54,204 bases of DNA from Campylobacterota bacterium (GCA_002721975.1 PBME01000004.1:1-54204); one strand, 5' to 3'. Shown: positions 7,435 through 16,860, numbered from the stretch's first letter. The notes: generated by a model from the sequence alone, not told the origin. Translations and numbers: made by a program.

Positions 7435-10059
7435 ATGAATAAAAATACTACAAAAAGAGTACATAAATATATTTTAGATAACGGATTAACGGTACTCGTT
7501 TGCCCTAAAGAGTTAGCACCTAAAGTATCGTTACAGTTATGGTATAATGTCGGATCAAAACATGAAGCAACAGGTGAAAAAGGCATGGCTCATTTCATAG
7601 AGCACATGATTTTTAAAGGCACCAAAAATATGTTATCAGAATCTGATATAAACATGATAACGCAGAAGCTGTCTGGTTATACGAATGCTTTTACATCTTT
7701 TGATTATACAGGCTATTTATTTGATATTCCTGTTGCAAACTGGGACAAGGTTCTACCTGTTTTTGCAGATTGCATGAAAAACTGTACTTTTGAAGAAGAG
7801 CATATGAATTCTGAAGTAAAAGCAGTTATTCAAGAGTTAAAAATGTATCGTGATGATTATACATGGTCACTAGCAGATGGTCTTATAACTACAATTTTTG
7901 AATCGCATCCATATCATTATCCTATTATTGGTTATAAACAAGACTTGTGGAGTTTAAAGCGTGAAACATTGGTTAATTTTTACCAAAAACATTATATTCC
8001 ACAGAATGCTACGCTAGTACTTGTAGGAGACTTAAACCCTGATCAAGCATTACAGCAAGTTCAAGCTTCTTTTGGTACTATACCTCGTGGTGATGATATC
8101 AAAAACCCTGATTTTTACATTAATGATGAAGTGCAATCAAAAACAGTAACGCTGTATCGTGCAGTTGAGCAGCCAACTTGCATGTTAGCTTTTACGGTGC
8201 CTGGGGCTAAAGCAAGAAATGACTTTGTATATGATGTTATAGGTTATGTTTTAGCAAATGGTAAAGGGTCTCGCTTACATAAATTGCTTGTAGATGATAC
8301 ACAATTAGCAGTTTCGATTTACGCAATGAGTTATGATTTATTTGATCGGGAAGTGTATTTCTTTGAATTTAAACCTAAACAAGAAGAAGATATAGAAAAA
8401 ATCAAAACAATTATATTGGATGAAATCAACGATATTGTTAACAACGGTCTTACTGAAATAGAGTTTCGCAGGGCATTAAAATTAGCACAGGTTGAATATC
8501 AACAAATGCTTGAAAGCACTCAAAAACAAGCTTATGCAATTGGTAAATCATATTTGTCAACAGGTGATGAAGAGTATCCGTTTACGTATTGTGACTATGA
8601 TAAGCAACAATTGTTTGATGATGTTATCAATACACTTAAAACTTATTTTAGAAAAACAGTTTGCCATCAAGGTAATATTGTTAACATTCCAAAAGATGAC
8701 ATAATGTATCTTGATGAATTACAAAAGCAGTCAGATGAATTAGATACAAAAATTTTGTTTGGTAAAGAGCGAGCATCACAAGTTGCTGAAGGCAAGTATG
8801 TTCATACGGTAGATGTTAATCTTTTAGAAAAGAAACCATTTGCTCAACCTAAAAAAATACAACTTGCTAATGGTTTAACTGTACTTTTACATCATACACA
8901 AACTGTTGATACTGTAGAAATGCTTTTACACTATAAAGCAAATCGTTTATATGATCCAAAGCAACATGAAGGTATTGGTTATTTAGTAGCAAAAATGTTA
9001 CTAGAAGGTACTAAAAATCATGCACGTAGTGAGTTTATTAAAACAGTAGAATCATATGGAATCTCTATAGGTACTACACCGGGTCAAATAGATATGAGTG
9101 TGTTAAAAGAAGACGTAGGACGAGGACTGCAGTTTTTAAGCGATATGGTACAAGATGCGCAATTTCACATAGATGATTTTAATAGAATTAAATCTATTGC
9201 GGTATCAAAGTTAAAACAATTTTGGGATACTCCAACTAGTTGTATATCTCAGGTAGCAGCACAAAATATTTATAAAAATCATCCTTATGCTAACTTTGTA
9301 TTAGGTTCAGTTGAGACATTACAAACTATTGATCGTGACATTTGCTTTGATTATTATCAAAAGATGTTGTCGCCCCATGATGCAGTCTTGTCTATAGTTG
9401 GAAATTTTGATCAAAAAAACATTGAAGAGTCATTACAGAAAGTTTTTGACTCATGGCAAGGATCAGAAGTACAAGATGTTTCATATCCACCTATTGTGCC
9501 TGTTAAGCATGAAATAATTACTATAGAAAAAAATCGTGATCAAGTTGTTTTAGCATTTGCAGGTATATCTGTAGATCGCCTTGATCCTATGTATAACGAT
9601 TTGTTGATATTTGATCAGATATTGTCTGGCGGTATGAGCTCTCGTTTATTTGCATTACGTGAGCAGAGTGGTTTGTTTTATACAATATCTGGCTCTTTAA
9701 CACATGGTGCAGGCAAACAACCAGGTATGATTTTTGTTAAAACAATTGTTTCAAAAGATCGTTTACAAGAAGCTGAAGAGGCAATTATGGATTGTTTGTT
9801 AAATGCAGTTGATACGGTAACAGATCAAGAATTTCAAGAAGCTCAAGAAGTAGTTGTTAATACCTTTCCAACATTATATGAATCAAACGAAGCTATTGCT
9901 TCAACTTTTGCATTTTTACAAAAATATAATTTACCGTTTGATTACTTTGAGCAACGTATAGATACCATTCGTGGAATTACAAAGCAACAAATGATTGCAT
10001 CTGTTAAACGCATATTGCAAAAAGATAAGCTTCTTAAAATACGTATTGGTCGTGTATAG
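7435..10059 (+). CDS. M16 family zinc metallopeptidase (second of a tandem pair)
   Basis: This 874-residue protein is a close paralogue of the preceding gene, aligning over almost its full length. The zinc motif HFIEH is at residues 53-57 and an equivalent VIQELKMYRDD Glu follows. The C-terminal half (from about residue 475) again lacks the zinc motif. Unlike its neighbour it starts directly at the catalytic domain (RVHKYILDNGLTVLV) with no visible signal peptide. Either it is cytosolic while its paralogue is exported, or it uses another route. The short gap (9 bp) with a weak AAAGAATG-type ribosome site suggests translation linked to the upstream gene. The pair looks like a local duplication followed by divergence in location. 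Confidence 0.92.
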   Translation: MNKNTTKRVHKYILDNGLTVLVCPKELAPKVSLQLWYNVGSKHEATGEKGMAHFIEHMIFKGTKNMLSESDINMITQKLSGYTNAFTSFDYTGYLFDIPVANWDKVLPVFADCMKNCTFEEEHMNSEVKAVIQELKMYRDDYTWSLADGLITTIFESHPYHYPIIGYKQDLWSLKRETLVNFYQKHYIPQNATLVLVGDLNPDQALQQVQASFGTIPRGDDIKNPDFYINDEVQSKTVTLYRAVEQPTCMLAFTVPGAKARNDFVYDVIGYVLANGKGSRLHKLLVDDTQLAVSIYAMSYDLFDREVYFFEFKPKQEEDIEKIKTIILDEINDIVNNGLTEIEFRRALKLAQVEYQQMLESTQKQAYAIGKSYLSTGDEEYPFTYCDYDKQQLFDDVINTLKTYFRKTVCHQGNIVNIPKDDIMYLDELQKQSDELDTKILFGKERASQVAEGKYVHTVDVNLLEKKPFAQPKKIQLANGLTVLLHHTQTVDTVEMLLHYKANRLYDPKQHEGIGYLVAKMLLEGTKNHARSEFIKTVESYGISIGTTPGQIDMSVLKEDVGRGLQFLSDMVQDAQFHIDDFNRIKSIAVSKLKQFWDTPTSCISQVAAQNIYKNHPYANFVLGSVETLQTIDRDICFDYYQKMLSPHDAVLSIVGNFDQKNIEESLQKVFDSWQGSEVQDVSYPPIVPVKHEIITIEKNRDQVVLAFAGISVDRLDPMYNDLLIFDQILSGGMSSRLFALREQSGLFYTISGSLTHGAGKQPGMIFVKTIVSKDRLQEAEEAIMDCLLNAVDTVTDQEFQEAQEVVVNTFPTLYESNEAIASTFAFLQKYNLPFDYFEQRIDTIRGITKQQMIASVKRILQKDKLLKIRIGRV

Positions 10060-10116
10060 GCTATATTGTTACAGTGGCAAAAAAATTATGTGTAATTTCT
10101 ATGTTTTGCTCTTTTC

Positions 10117-10146
10117 TTGCAAAAAGCAAAATAAATTGTTTATATT
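10117..10146 (+). promoter_or_regulatory. candidate sigma-70 promoter for the small lipoprotein gene
   Basis: TTGCAA (10117-10122) and TATATT (10141-10146) are separated by 18 bp, and the hexamers lie about 50 bp before the ATG at 10198. Seen by eye only; start-site mapping would test it. Confidence 0.45.
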
Positions 10147-10197
10147 GCCTGTATGAAGAGTTTTATTTGTTCTACCTTTTGTAAAAAGGAAAGTATT

Positions 10198-10428
10198 ATG
10201 AAAAAGTTAGCTTCATTGATGCTATCATTTGCAGCAGTTGCATTATTAGCAGGATGTTGTGGTATGTGTGGTGATAAAAAATCATCAAGTAAAAAAACGC
10301 ATAAAAAAGCAAGTCATGATAAACATGCAAAACATGTAAAAGCTGACCCTAAAAAAAAAATGAAAAAGCCTGAATCAGAATTACAAAGAGTTGAATCTTA
10401 CGTAGAAAAAGATTTAAAAAAATTGTAA
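10198..10428 (+). CDS. small Lys/His-rich lipoprotein
   Basis: This 76-residue protein is unrecognised. It has an N-terminal signal peptide ending in a lipobox (LLAGC, then CGMCG), so it is predicted to be lipidated at the first Cys. The rest is dominated by Lys, Ser and His (for example SSSKKTHKKASHDKHAKH) and ends in a short amphipathic helix (ELQRVESYVEKDLKKL). The start at 10198 is chosen over an in-frame ATG at 10153 because AAAAGGAAAG lies just upstream and a canonical signal peptide begins there. It is a single-gene unit with its own candidate promoter and a strong terminator. The basic tail could contact anionic surfaces such as peptidoglycan or LPS; that is speculation. Confidence 0.75.
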   Translation: MKKLASLMLSFAAVALLAGCCGMCGDKKSSSKKTHKKASHDKHAKHVKADPKKKMKKPESELQRVESYVEKDLKKL

Positions 10429-10451
10429 TGCCTGACAACAAGCGTTAAAAG

Positions 10452-10483
10452 CAAAGGTGCTATCTAAGCACCTTTGTTTTTTT
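10452..10483 (+). terminator. rho-independent terminator
   Basis: A perfect 10-bp stem (CAAAGGTGCT / AGCACCTTTG) with a 5-nt loop is followed by seven T residues, directly after the lipoprotein gene. Confidence 0.9.
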
Positions 10484-10494
10484 GTATTATTATT

Positions 10495-12630
10495 TTATTT
10501 GCACCAATTACTACAACAGTTTGTTTTTTCTTTGCGTGGAGGCAAAGGCGCTATGGCTACAGGGTTTTCAGATGTTTCTTCTAGATTATGATCACGTTGT
10601 ATTGTTGCTGCAGGAGCATGATTTCCATGTGGTGAAAATACTTGATCATCAATAGTTGCAGGTTGTTGTGAATTTTCTATTCTTTCATTTAGTTCTTGTA
10701 ATTCATTTTCGGCACGCTGATCACTACTTGTGCGACGTGTCATACTTTGTTCATCAAGATTTTTAATTTTTTGAATTACTGTACTAAGAATATCTTTAAT
10801 AGATTTTTGATTTTCTTTTATATTTTGTAGGATAAGAGAATTATGGTTAATCGCATCTATACTTACATGCTCTATGTTGCAAAGTTCTTCTATTGCTTCA
10901 TCATCTTGGTCTAAGCTTTGAGCATGTTCATTAAGTACTTCTTCACATTGTGCCATTCGTAATGATAATTCTTGATGTAAGCGTGTAATTTGACTAGATT
11001 GATTATTGATGCATATAGTTTGTTTTTCTGACTGTTTTTCTAAATCAGGAACTCGTTCACAGTGTTTTTCTAATGGTGTAATATGGTTATCTTTCAGACT
11101 TTGAATATCTTTTTTGTGATCTTCTTTGGTTAAGTAGCCACCATATAAAAAATTATTAATTTTATGCCAAGCAAATGCTCCTAAAACGAGTATAGCAGTT
11201 GTGTTGAGATAGTTGTTTGCGATGTTTAAGCCTACGGATGCAGCGGTATCTATAAATCGAGTTTGAGGTTCCTCTGGTTTTGTAAATAAACATTGTAATC
11301 CATACCCAGCAACTCCTGCCATTGCAGTAAAACAAGTAATTGTCATTGTTTTGCGAGTTTTTATTTGTTCGCTATATATCTTTTCTAACATGTGAAGATG
11401 TTGTGAATCGACTCTGCAGCTTTGACCAAAATCTCGTTTTAAAGATTTTGTTTCTGCTTGCAAGTCGCTATCATCGTTATTTTGATCAGATTGAGATGTT
11501 GAGTTTTTATTTTCTGTTGCTTCATGAGATAGTAATGCTGGTAAGTTGTTTTGTAAAAAAGATTCAGGTTTGCTAGTTGATTTGCGATGTATAAGGTATA
11601 TAGGTTTAAGATCTTCTTTTTCAAGTATTGATAAACCATGATTTTCTCTTCTTGCCATATTATAAAAGGATGTTGGAGGTGTTAATTGTTGCAAAAGAGG
11701 AGAGTTTGTTGCAAGTGAATTGTTTTCGTTATTTCTTATTGTTTCATCTCGTGAAGGTGGTGGTGCTTGTGAAGTTTGCAAATTATTAGCAGCTTTAGCT
11801 TCTTGAAAATCAAAAAGATTTTCTTTTGGTTCAGGCTGAGCGCTTGGAATGTCAGATTGGTTTACATTGCAAAAAGATACATGAGAGCATTCTTCATCAG
11901 GATTACTTGAATTTAAATGATTATTATTATTAGACGAATTATGACTGCTTAAAGCTGCAAATCTGTATTCTTCTATTGAAGGGTTTGTTTGAAAACGATT
12001 AAAAGATCCTGATTGTAAGCTATCACTAGTCATAGAGAAAGTTGTACTACGTCTGCTTTTTGGAGCAAAATTGTTTTGATTACGAAACGATTCACTATTT
12101 GAGGATTGTGAAGTTGGTCTTGAGGAGCGTCTTTTTGTTAACATTTGTTTTATGTGTGCAATTGTTGCAAGGCGTACTGGTGTGTTAGCAACAGTATTGT
12201 TTTGTGTGTTGTCAGGAAGAAGTCTTGCTTTATTTGCCACAGCAGAATTCTCTAAGATTGTAGTCTTGAAAGATTCATCATCATCATTACTGTTGATATT
12301 TGTCTGTGATACTGTTTCTTGGTGTGGTAACAAAGAGTTTGCTAGTGCATTACTTTTTCTGCGCAAAGCAATAGTGTGTTGCTTAGGATTTTTTCGGGGA
12401 GAGCCTTGAGATGATTCATTTTCATCAGATAAAAAAGAAGTAGTAGCTTGGTTTGGTATTCGTGGTGTAGCAACTACATGTGGTTTATCATTGTTTGTAT
12501 TCCCTAACCCTAGAAAAGAAATTTTTCGTTCTAAAGGAGATTGTTGTTTATTGCTATCTGTTTGACTTGCTTTTAAACATCCCCATAGAAAACAAGATAT
12601 TGTTAAAAAAATGATTTGCAAAATTTTCAT
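10495..12630 (-). CDS. large secreted or lipid-anchored protein of unknown function, low complexity with coiled coil
   Basis: This 711-residue protein matches no family I recognise. It opens with a hydrophobic signal segment ending FLWGC, a possible lipobox with Cys near residue 18. Residues about 25-400 are low-complexity, rich in Ser, Asn, Gln and Thr, and probably disordered. Two hydrophobic segments follow, near 435-455 (TCFTAMAGVAGYGLQCLF) and 475-495 (TAILVLGAFAWHKI). A long coiled-coil region (about 505-670) comes after, then a tail ending in Cys-rich NCCSNWCK. An AGGGG ribosome site precedes the ATG. The mix of disordered N-terminus, paired membrane segments and coiled coil resembles secreted host-interaction proteins of intracellular bacteria, but that is only an analogy. 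Confidence 0.75.
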   Translation of the reverse strand: MKILQIIFLTISCFLWGCLKASQTDSNKQQSPLERKISFLGLGNTNNDKPHVVATPRIPNQATTSFLSDENESSQGSPRKNPKQHTIALRRKSNALANSLLPHQETVSQTNINSNDDDESFKTTILENSAVANKARLLPDNTQNNTVANTPVRLATIAHIKQMLTKRRSSRPTSQSSNSESFRNQNNFAPKSRRSTTFSMTSDSLQSGSFNRFQTNPSIEEYRFAALSSHNSSNNNNHLNSSNPDEECSHVSFCNVNQSDIPSAQPEPKENLFDFQEAKAANNLQTSQAPPPSRDETIRNNENNSLATNSPLLQQLTPPTSFYNMARRENHGLSILEKEDLKPIYLIHRKSTSKPESFLQNNLPALLSHEATENKNSTSQSDQNNDDSDLQAETKSLKRDFGQSCRVDSQHLHMLEKIYSEQIKTRKTMTITCFTAMAGVAGYGLQCLFTKPEEPQTRFIDTAASVGLNIANNYLNTTAILVLGAFAWHKINNFLYGGYLTKEDHKKDIQSLKDNHITPLEKHCERVPDLEKQSEKQTICINNQSSQITRLHQELSLRMAQCEEVLNEHAQSLDQDDEAIEELCNIEHVSIDAINHNSLILQNIKENQKSIKDILSTVIQKIKNLDEQSMTRRTSSDQRAENELQELNERIENSQQPATIDDQVFSPHGNHAPAATIQRDHNLEETSENPVAIAPLPPRKEKTNCCSNWCK

Positions 12631-12760
12631 AAAAACCCCTAATTTTTTTATGAATTTTATAGTTTTCTCAGTTATTGTAATAAGATTGATGCATTAAAAG
12701 CAATATTATTGCTTTGTAATGAAAGTAAAAACTGCTTAATTCATCAAAAGTGAATTTATT

Positions 12761-13018
12761 TTATTTGTTATTATCTTTTGATGAACTTTTAATTGATGTA
12801 GATTGTTTTTCATTACCACTATTTTGCTCTTTTTGTATACTTTTTATAGTATTTGCAGTTGTTGTATTTGATTTTTTTTCAGTTGCTAGTTCATCTAAAT
12901 TATTTGTTTTGGTTTTTACTTTAGGTAGTAATTTTGACAAAAGATCAGATGGTGCTAATAAAAAACTAAACGATAATAAATATAACAATATAATAAAAAA
13001 ACTATTAAAACGCTTCAT
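12761..13018 (-). CDS. small secreted low-complexity protein, unknown
   Basis: This 85-residue protein has an N-terminal hydrophobic segment (about 5-22) and a polar Lys/Thr/Ser/Asn-rich remainder without recognisable motifs. The start is supported by an AGGGGCAG ribosome binding site 3 nt or so before the ATG. It lies 130 bp upstream of the large Ser/Asn-rich gene on the same strand and shares its low-complexity style and ribosome site type, so the two may be expressed together. The overlapping plus-strand frame at 12750-13040 has no ribosome site or family match and is rejected. No function can be given. Confidence 0.55.
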   Translation of the reverse strand: MKRFNSFFIILLYLLSFSFLLAPSDLLSKLLPKVKTKTNNLDELATEKKSNTTTANTIKSIQKEQNSGNEKQSTSIKSSSKDNNK

Positions 13019-13099
13019 TTCTGCCCCTGTTTTTGATTAAATATAATTATAAGAACAGTATAAATTTTGACGACTTTCCCTAGCAATAGTTTAAAAAAT

Positions 13100-13504
13100 A
13101 TGAAAAAAATAGACTCGTATCTTAACCAACAAGATTTACTTGATCATGCTAAGAATCCATTAAATTACGGTGTTTTAGAAAAGTGTGATTTTACCTCTGG
13201 AGAATATAATCCATCGTGTGGTGATTCTGTATCCATATATGGTATTGTTTCTAACAATGTTTTAAAGCAGGTACGCTTTGAAGGTAAAGGATGTGTTCTG
13301 AGTTTAGCTATGGCTTCAAAGCTTACAGAATATGTGACGAATCTTCAAATTGAAGAAATTTTACAACTAGATGAACAGATTGTGGAAAAATTGTTACGTA
13401 TGCATCTGGGGCCGAATAGAATGCAGTGCGGCATGTTGTCAGTCATTGCCTTGCAAAAAGGTCTTGAATCTTATAAGAATTATAAAAACAACCTTTTACA
13501 ATAG
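13100..13504 (+). CDS. IscU/SufU-like iron-sulfur cluster scaffold
   Basis: IscU/SufU/NifU-N proteins assemble Fe-S clusters on three conserved cysteines. The 134-residue protein has all of them: NPSCGDS (C40, with D42), GKGCVLS (C65) and RMQCGML (C110). The characteristic N-terminal DLLDHAKNPLNYG segment is also present. The ATG at 13100 is chosen because it gives the usual family N-terminus; a TTG at 13067 would add 11 residues, and neither has a clear ribosome site. No cysteine desulfurase or other SUF/ISC gene lies nearby, so its partners must be elsewhere. I cannot decide between the IscU and SufU subtypes; there is no long zinc-binding insertion after the second Cys. Confidence 0.85.
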   Translation: MKKIDSYLNQQDLLDHAKNPLNYGVLEKCDFTSGEYNPSCGDSVSIYGIVSNNVLKQVRFEGKGCVLSLAMASKLTEYVTNLQIEEILQLDEQIVEKLLRMHLGPNRMQCGMLSVIALQKGLESYKNYKNNLLQ

Positions 13505-13605
13505 GGTTTTCTTTGAGTTTTAGAGTTTTTATGATATTTTGTAATAGTAATAGTTTAATTTTAACATTTTGCAATTTTTAGCTAGATAAAAATTGATTCA
13601 AAATT

Positions 13606-15387
13606 ATGGCAAAAGAACGAATAAGACCATCTCAATTTGCTCACGCAGATCTTATTGCTCAAAATGATAACGCTGAGTTGTCACAAGAGCAAATCAAATC
13701 TATGGAAGAACTTTTTGAAAATGAAAGTAGCAAGTACCGTGCAGGTCAGCTTGTAACAGGTAAAGTGCTTTCTGTAGATTCAGATGGTGTCCTTGTAGAT
13801 ATTAATTACAAATCAAATGGCATGATTCCTTTATATGAGTTTTCAGAAAGAGAACTTAAGGGTATTAATGCAGGATCAGACCTAGAAGTCATTATTGATG
13901 ACTTAGAAAATGTCTATGGCGATGTTGTTTTATCATATGAAAATGCTAAAGCAATGCGCGCTTGGGATAGAATTACAAAATTATTTGAAGACGGTGAACC
14001 TGTTGAAGGTGTCGTTACTCACAAGGTTAAAGGTGGATTAAGTGTTGATGTAGGTGTGCCTGCATTCTTACCTGGTTCTCAAGTAGACTTATACCGAGTA
14101 ACTGATTTTGACACATTTGTAGGTCAAACAATTACAGCAGATATTATTAAGCTTAACAAAAAGCGTGGCAATATCATCATTTCTCGTAGAAAACATCTTT
14201 CTGAGCGTCGTGATGAATCAAGAAAACAAGTCTTAGATACATTAGAAGTTGATAAAGTAATCCAAGGTGTTGTTAAAAACATTACAAACTATGGTGTCTT
14301 TATAGACGTAGGCGGAGTTGATGGTTTGTTGCATATTACTGATATGACATGGGGTAGAATTTCTCATCCAAGTGAATTGGTAAAAATCAGTGATACTGTA
14401 ACTGTTAAAGTCTTGTCAATAGACAAAGATAACAACAAAATTTCTCTTGGCATGAAACAACTTGGCGATAACCCATGGCAAGAACTTGATAAAAATGTAC
14501 AGGTTGGTTCAATTATCACTGGTAACATTGCAAGTATTGCTGATTACGGTTTATTTGTAGAAGTGAGAAAAGGCGTTGAAGGACTTGTTCATATTTCAGA
14601 AATTTCATGGACAGATAGAATTTCAGACTTAAAAGATCGCTATCAAGTTGGTCAAGAAGTTGAAGTTCTTGTTGTTTCTCTTGATGTTGAAAACAGAAGA
14701 ATGTCTTTAAGTATTAAGCAGTTGAATAAAGATCCTTGGTCAAAGATTAAAGAAGAATACAAAGAAGGCGATAAGATTAAAGGTAAAATTACCAATATCG
14801 CTGATTTTGGAATCTTTGTACAAATCATTCCAGGTGTTGACGGCTTAGTGCATGTTTCTGACTTATCATGGACAGAACATGTAGCACATCCATCAGACCT
14901 ATATAAAGTTGGTGATGAAGTTGAAGCTTCTATTTTATCAATCAATGAAGAAAACAAAAAGATTGCATTAAGTGTTAAGCATTTAACAAAAGATCCTTGG
15001 GAAAACATTGAAAAAGAATATCCAGCTGGGTCAATAGTAAAAGCAGAAGTTACAAAGGTCGGATCACACGGTGCTTTTGTTAAGCTTCCAAATAAGATCG
15101 AAGGTCTTATTTATAAATCAGATGTAGATTCATATGATGGCGATGCTGTAGAAATTGGACAAACTCGTGAATTGCGTGTTGTTAATGTCAATACAGCTGA
15201 ACGTAAAATTGGTTTAAGTTTAAAACTTGAAGAAGATAAAAAATCTGAAGAAAAACCAAAACGTAAAGCTCCTAAAAGAGAAGCTAAGTCTGATAAAAAA
15301 GCTGAACCTGTAATGAAATCAGCATTACAAATTGAGCTTGAAAAGCATGCTGCAAAGCAAGAAGCTGATAAGAAAAAAAACAAATAA
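13606..15387 (+). CDS. rpsA: 30S ribosomal protein S1
   Basis: S1 binds mRNA and helps load it on the 30S subunit. The 593-residue protein carries six S1 (OB-fold) repeats. The last four are the most regular, each with a GVFIDVGGVDGLLHITDMTW-like core, at about residues 220-290, 305-375, 390-465 and 475-545. A Lys/Glu-rich tail (about 545-593) follows. Length and domain number match the six-repeat proteobacterial-type S1 (about 557 residues). There is no evident Shine-Dalgarno before the ATG, which fits known S1 genes that rely on structured leaders. ndk follows 18 bp later, so the two are probably one operon. Confidence 0.96.
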   Translation: MAKERIRPSQFAHADLIAQNDNAELSQEQIKSMEELFENESSKYRAGQLVTGKVLSVDSDGVLVDINYKSNGMIPLYEFSERELKGINAGSDLEVIIDDLENVYGDVVLSYENAKAMRAWDRITKLFEDGEPVEGVVTHKVKGGLSVDVGVPAFLPGSQVDLYRVTDFDTFVGQTITADIIKLNKKRGNIIISRRKHLSERRDESRKQVLDTLEVDKVIQGVVKNITNYGVFIDVGGVDGLLHITDMTWGRISHPSELVKISDTVTVKVLSIDKDNNKISLGMKQLGDNPWQELDKNVQVGSIITGNIASIADYGLFVEVRKGVEGLVHISEISWTDRISDLKDRYQVGQEVEVLVVSLDVENRRMSLSIKQLNKDPWSKIKEEYKEGDKIKGKITNIADFGIFVQIIPGVDGLVHVSDLSWTEHVAHPSDLYKVGDEVEASILSINEENKKIALSVKHLTKDPWENIEKEYPAGSIVKAEVTKVGSHGAFVKLPNKIEGLIYKSDVDSYDGDAVEIGQTRELRVVNVNTAERKIGLSLKLEEDKKSEEKPKRKAPKREAKSDKKAEPVMKSALQIELEKHAAKQEADKKKNK

Positions 15388-15405
15388 ACGACAAGGATAA
15401 GCATT

Positions 15406-15813
15406 ATGGAAAAAACGTTTGCTATTATTAAGCCTCGTGCTGTTAAAGAAGGTCATGTTGACGATATCGTTGCCATGATTAAAGCTGATGGGTTTACGGT
15501 AGATTGTATGGAAACAATTACTATAACTCAAGAGCAAGCTCAAGAATTGTATGTAGAACATAAAGAACGCCCTTTCTTTGGTGAAATGGTTGAAACAATG
15601 ACAGCTTCTCCTGTAGTTGTTATGCAGTTATCAAAAGAAGGTGCTGTGAAAGCATGGCGTGATTTAATGGGTGCTACAAACCCTGCTGAAGCTGAAGCTG
15701 GTACAGTTCGTGCTAAGTTTGGTAAAAGCATTGGTGAAAATGCAACTCATGGTTCAGATTCTTTGCAAAGTGCTGAACGTGAACTTGGAATTTTTTTTAA
15801 AAATTGTAAATAA
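15406..15813 (+). CDS. ndk: nucleoside diphosphate kinase
   Basis: NDK transfers the gamma phosphate of ATP to nucleoside diphosphates through a phosphohistidine. The 135-residue length is typical. Visible motifs are the N-terminal TFAIIKPRAV strand, the RPFFGEMV segment and the active-site NATHGSDS, with catalytic His at 115. A good AAGGA ribosome site precedes the ATG. It follows rpsA closely, and a strong terminator ends the unit. Confidence 0.97.
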   Translation: MEKTFAIIKPRAVKEGHVDDIVAMIKADGFTVDCMETITITQEQAQELYVEHKERPFFGEMVETMTASPVVVMQLSKEGAVKAWRDLMGATNPAEAEAGTVRAKFGKSIGENATHGSDSLQSAERELGIFFKNCK

Positions 15814-15835
15814 TTTTTGATTGAATTTTAATTAA

Positions 15836-15870
15836 GAAAAGAGCAGTTTTAACTGCTCTTTTCTTTTTTT
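15836..15870 (+). terminator. rho-independent terminator after ndk
   Basis: An 11 to 13-bp stem (GAAAAGAGCAGTT / AACTGCTCTTTTC) with a short loop is followed by seven T residues, ending the rpsA-ndk unit. Confidence 0.9.
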
Positions 15871-15886
15871 AGTATTTGGAGCGATT

Positions 15887-16324
15887 GTGAAAAATAAGCT
15901 TACTATATTGATATTTTTATTTGGTGTATTTATATCTATTGATTCAACTGCTTATCAGTTTAAGTATTACAAGGAAACAAAAAAGAAGCAGTGGCCACTT
16001 CTATTTCGTTTTGTAGGTAATAACGTTTGTACTCTTGGTTTAGCTAGTATTGCATGCTACTATTCTGCGCATCGTATAAAAAAAATTCGTCAATATGTTT
16101 CACGACGTATCGATGCTCAACGTATAGCAATGCAACAAGATCGTTTGTGGACCAAAGAAAAGCAGTTACAAAATCATATATCGCTTGTTTGTAAAAAATG
16201 GGATGAAGATATAATAATAGAGGCAGCAAAAATTTTAAGTTATGTTTGCTGTACTGCTGTTATTGGTTGTATGTGTGACAAGATAGTGCAGCAATGGTTT
16301 GATAACCAATATGATGACGAATAA
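15887..16324 (+). CDS. small membrane protein, unknown
   Basis: This 145-residue protein starts at GTG, supported by a TTGGAG ribosome site about 5 nt upstream. It has a signal-like hydrophobic N-terminus (about 4-20), a second hydrophobic segment (about 42-60, NVCTLGLASIACYYSA), a basic coiled-coil-prone middle (KIRQYVSRRIDAQRIAMQQDRLW) and a third hydrophobic, Cys-rich segment near the end (ILSYVCCTAVIGCMC, about 113-130). No family is recognised. It sits just after the ndk terminator and is probably its own transcription unit. Confidence 0.6.
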   Translation: MKNKLTILIFLFGVFISIDSTAYQFKYYKETKKKQWPLLFRFVGNNVCTLGLASIACYYSAHRIKKIRQYVSRRIDAQRIAMQQDRLWTKEKQLQNHISLVCKKWDEDIIIEAAKILSYVCCTAVIGCMCDKIVQQWFDNQYDDE

Positions 16325-16407
16325 TCTTTTAATTTTGTAATAAGAAAAATTTATGCAAAATTAATTACCTAATTATTTGTTTGAAAAAAAATCTGAATAA
16401 TTATTCT

Positions 16408-16435
16408 TGATTTATTGTGTGCTATTTTTTACACT
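16408..16435 (+). promoter_or_regulatory. candidate sigma-70 promoter
   Basis: TTGATT (16408-16413) and TACACT (16430-16435) are separated by 16 bp, about 48 bp before the ATG of the next gene. By-eye match only. Confidence 0.35.
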
Positions 16436-16482
16436 TTTGAATATTTAACCGTGATAGTTTTTGTTAAAAAAAGGCATGTAGC

Positions 16483-16860
16483 ATGAAGTTTGTTATCAAA
16501 AGTATTTTGTATTTGAGTATTGTGTTTCCCGTATACGTAGTAACTTCTGATAATAGCAATCTTTCAAAACTTTTACATAAAACAGAGCAGACAATGCATC
16601 AAACTCGTACTTTGTTAGCGATAATGCAAATCCAAGAGCGATTACATGCTATTGAGCAGCAGCGTAAAAATGATTTAGGAGTTTTTCAAACATGTGCAAA
16701 TCAGTTTGAAAAAAAATTAAATATACAAGATAGAAAAATGAGAGAGCTTATTCGTGCTCAAAATGAATCTATTTTTTTACAAGCTATGATCACACAATCT
16801 TTGTATCAACTAGAACAGCGTATACGTCATTTAGAAGTTATTAAAATCAACGACCGATAG
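16483..16860 (+). CDS. small secreted coiled-coil protein, unknown
   Basis: This 125-residue protein has a signal peptide (about 1-22, ending near VVTS). The remainder is almost entirely helical and coiled-coil-prone, rich in Gln, Glu, Arg and Leu, with a single Cys. No family is recognised. An AAGGCA-type ribosome site and a candidate promoter lie upstream. Its last codons form one arm of a long inverted repeat shared with the convergent gene. Likely a periplasmic or surface coiled-coil protein. Confidence 0.6.
   Translation: MKFVIKSILYLSIVFPVYVVTSDNSNLSKLLHKTEQTMHQTRTLLAIMQIQERLHAIEQQRKNDLGVFQTCANQFEKKLNIQDRKMRELIRAQNESIFLQAMITQSLYQLEQRIRHLEVIKINDR

Noticed and set aside
12750-13040. Plus-strand open frame of 96 codons
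   Set aside because: It lies opposite a minus-strand gene that has a clear ribosome site and signal peptide; the plus frame has neither.
14652-15404. Open frames antisense to rpsA
   Set aside because: They mirror the codons of a secure ribosomal protein gene and lack ribosome sites or family features.
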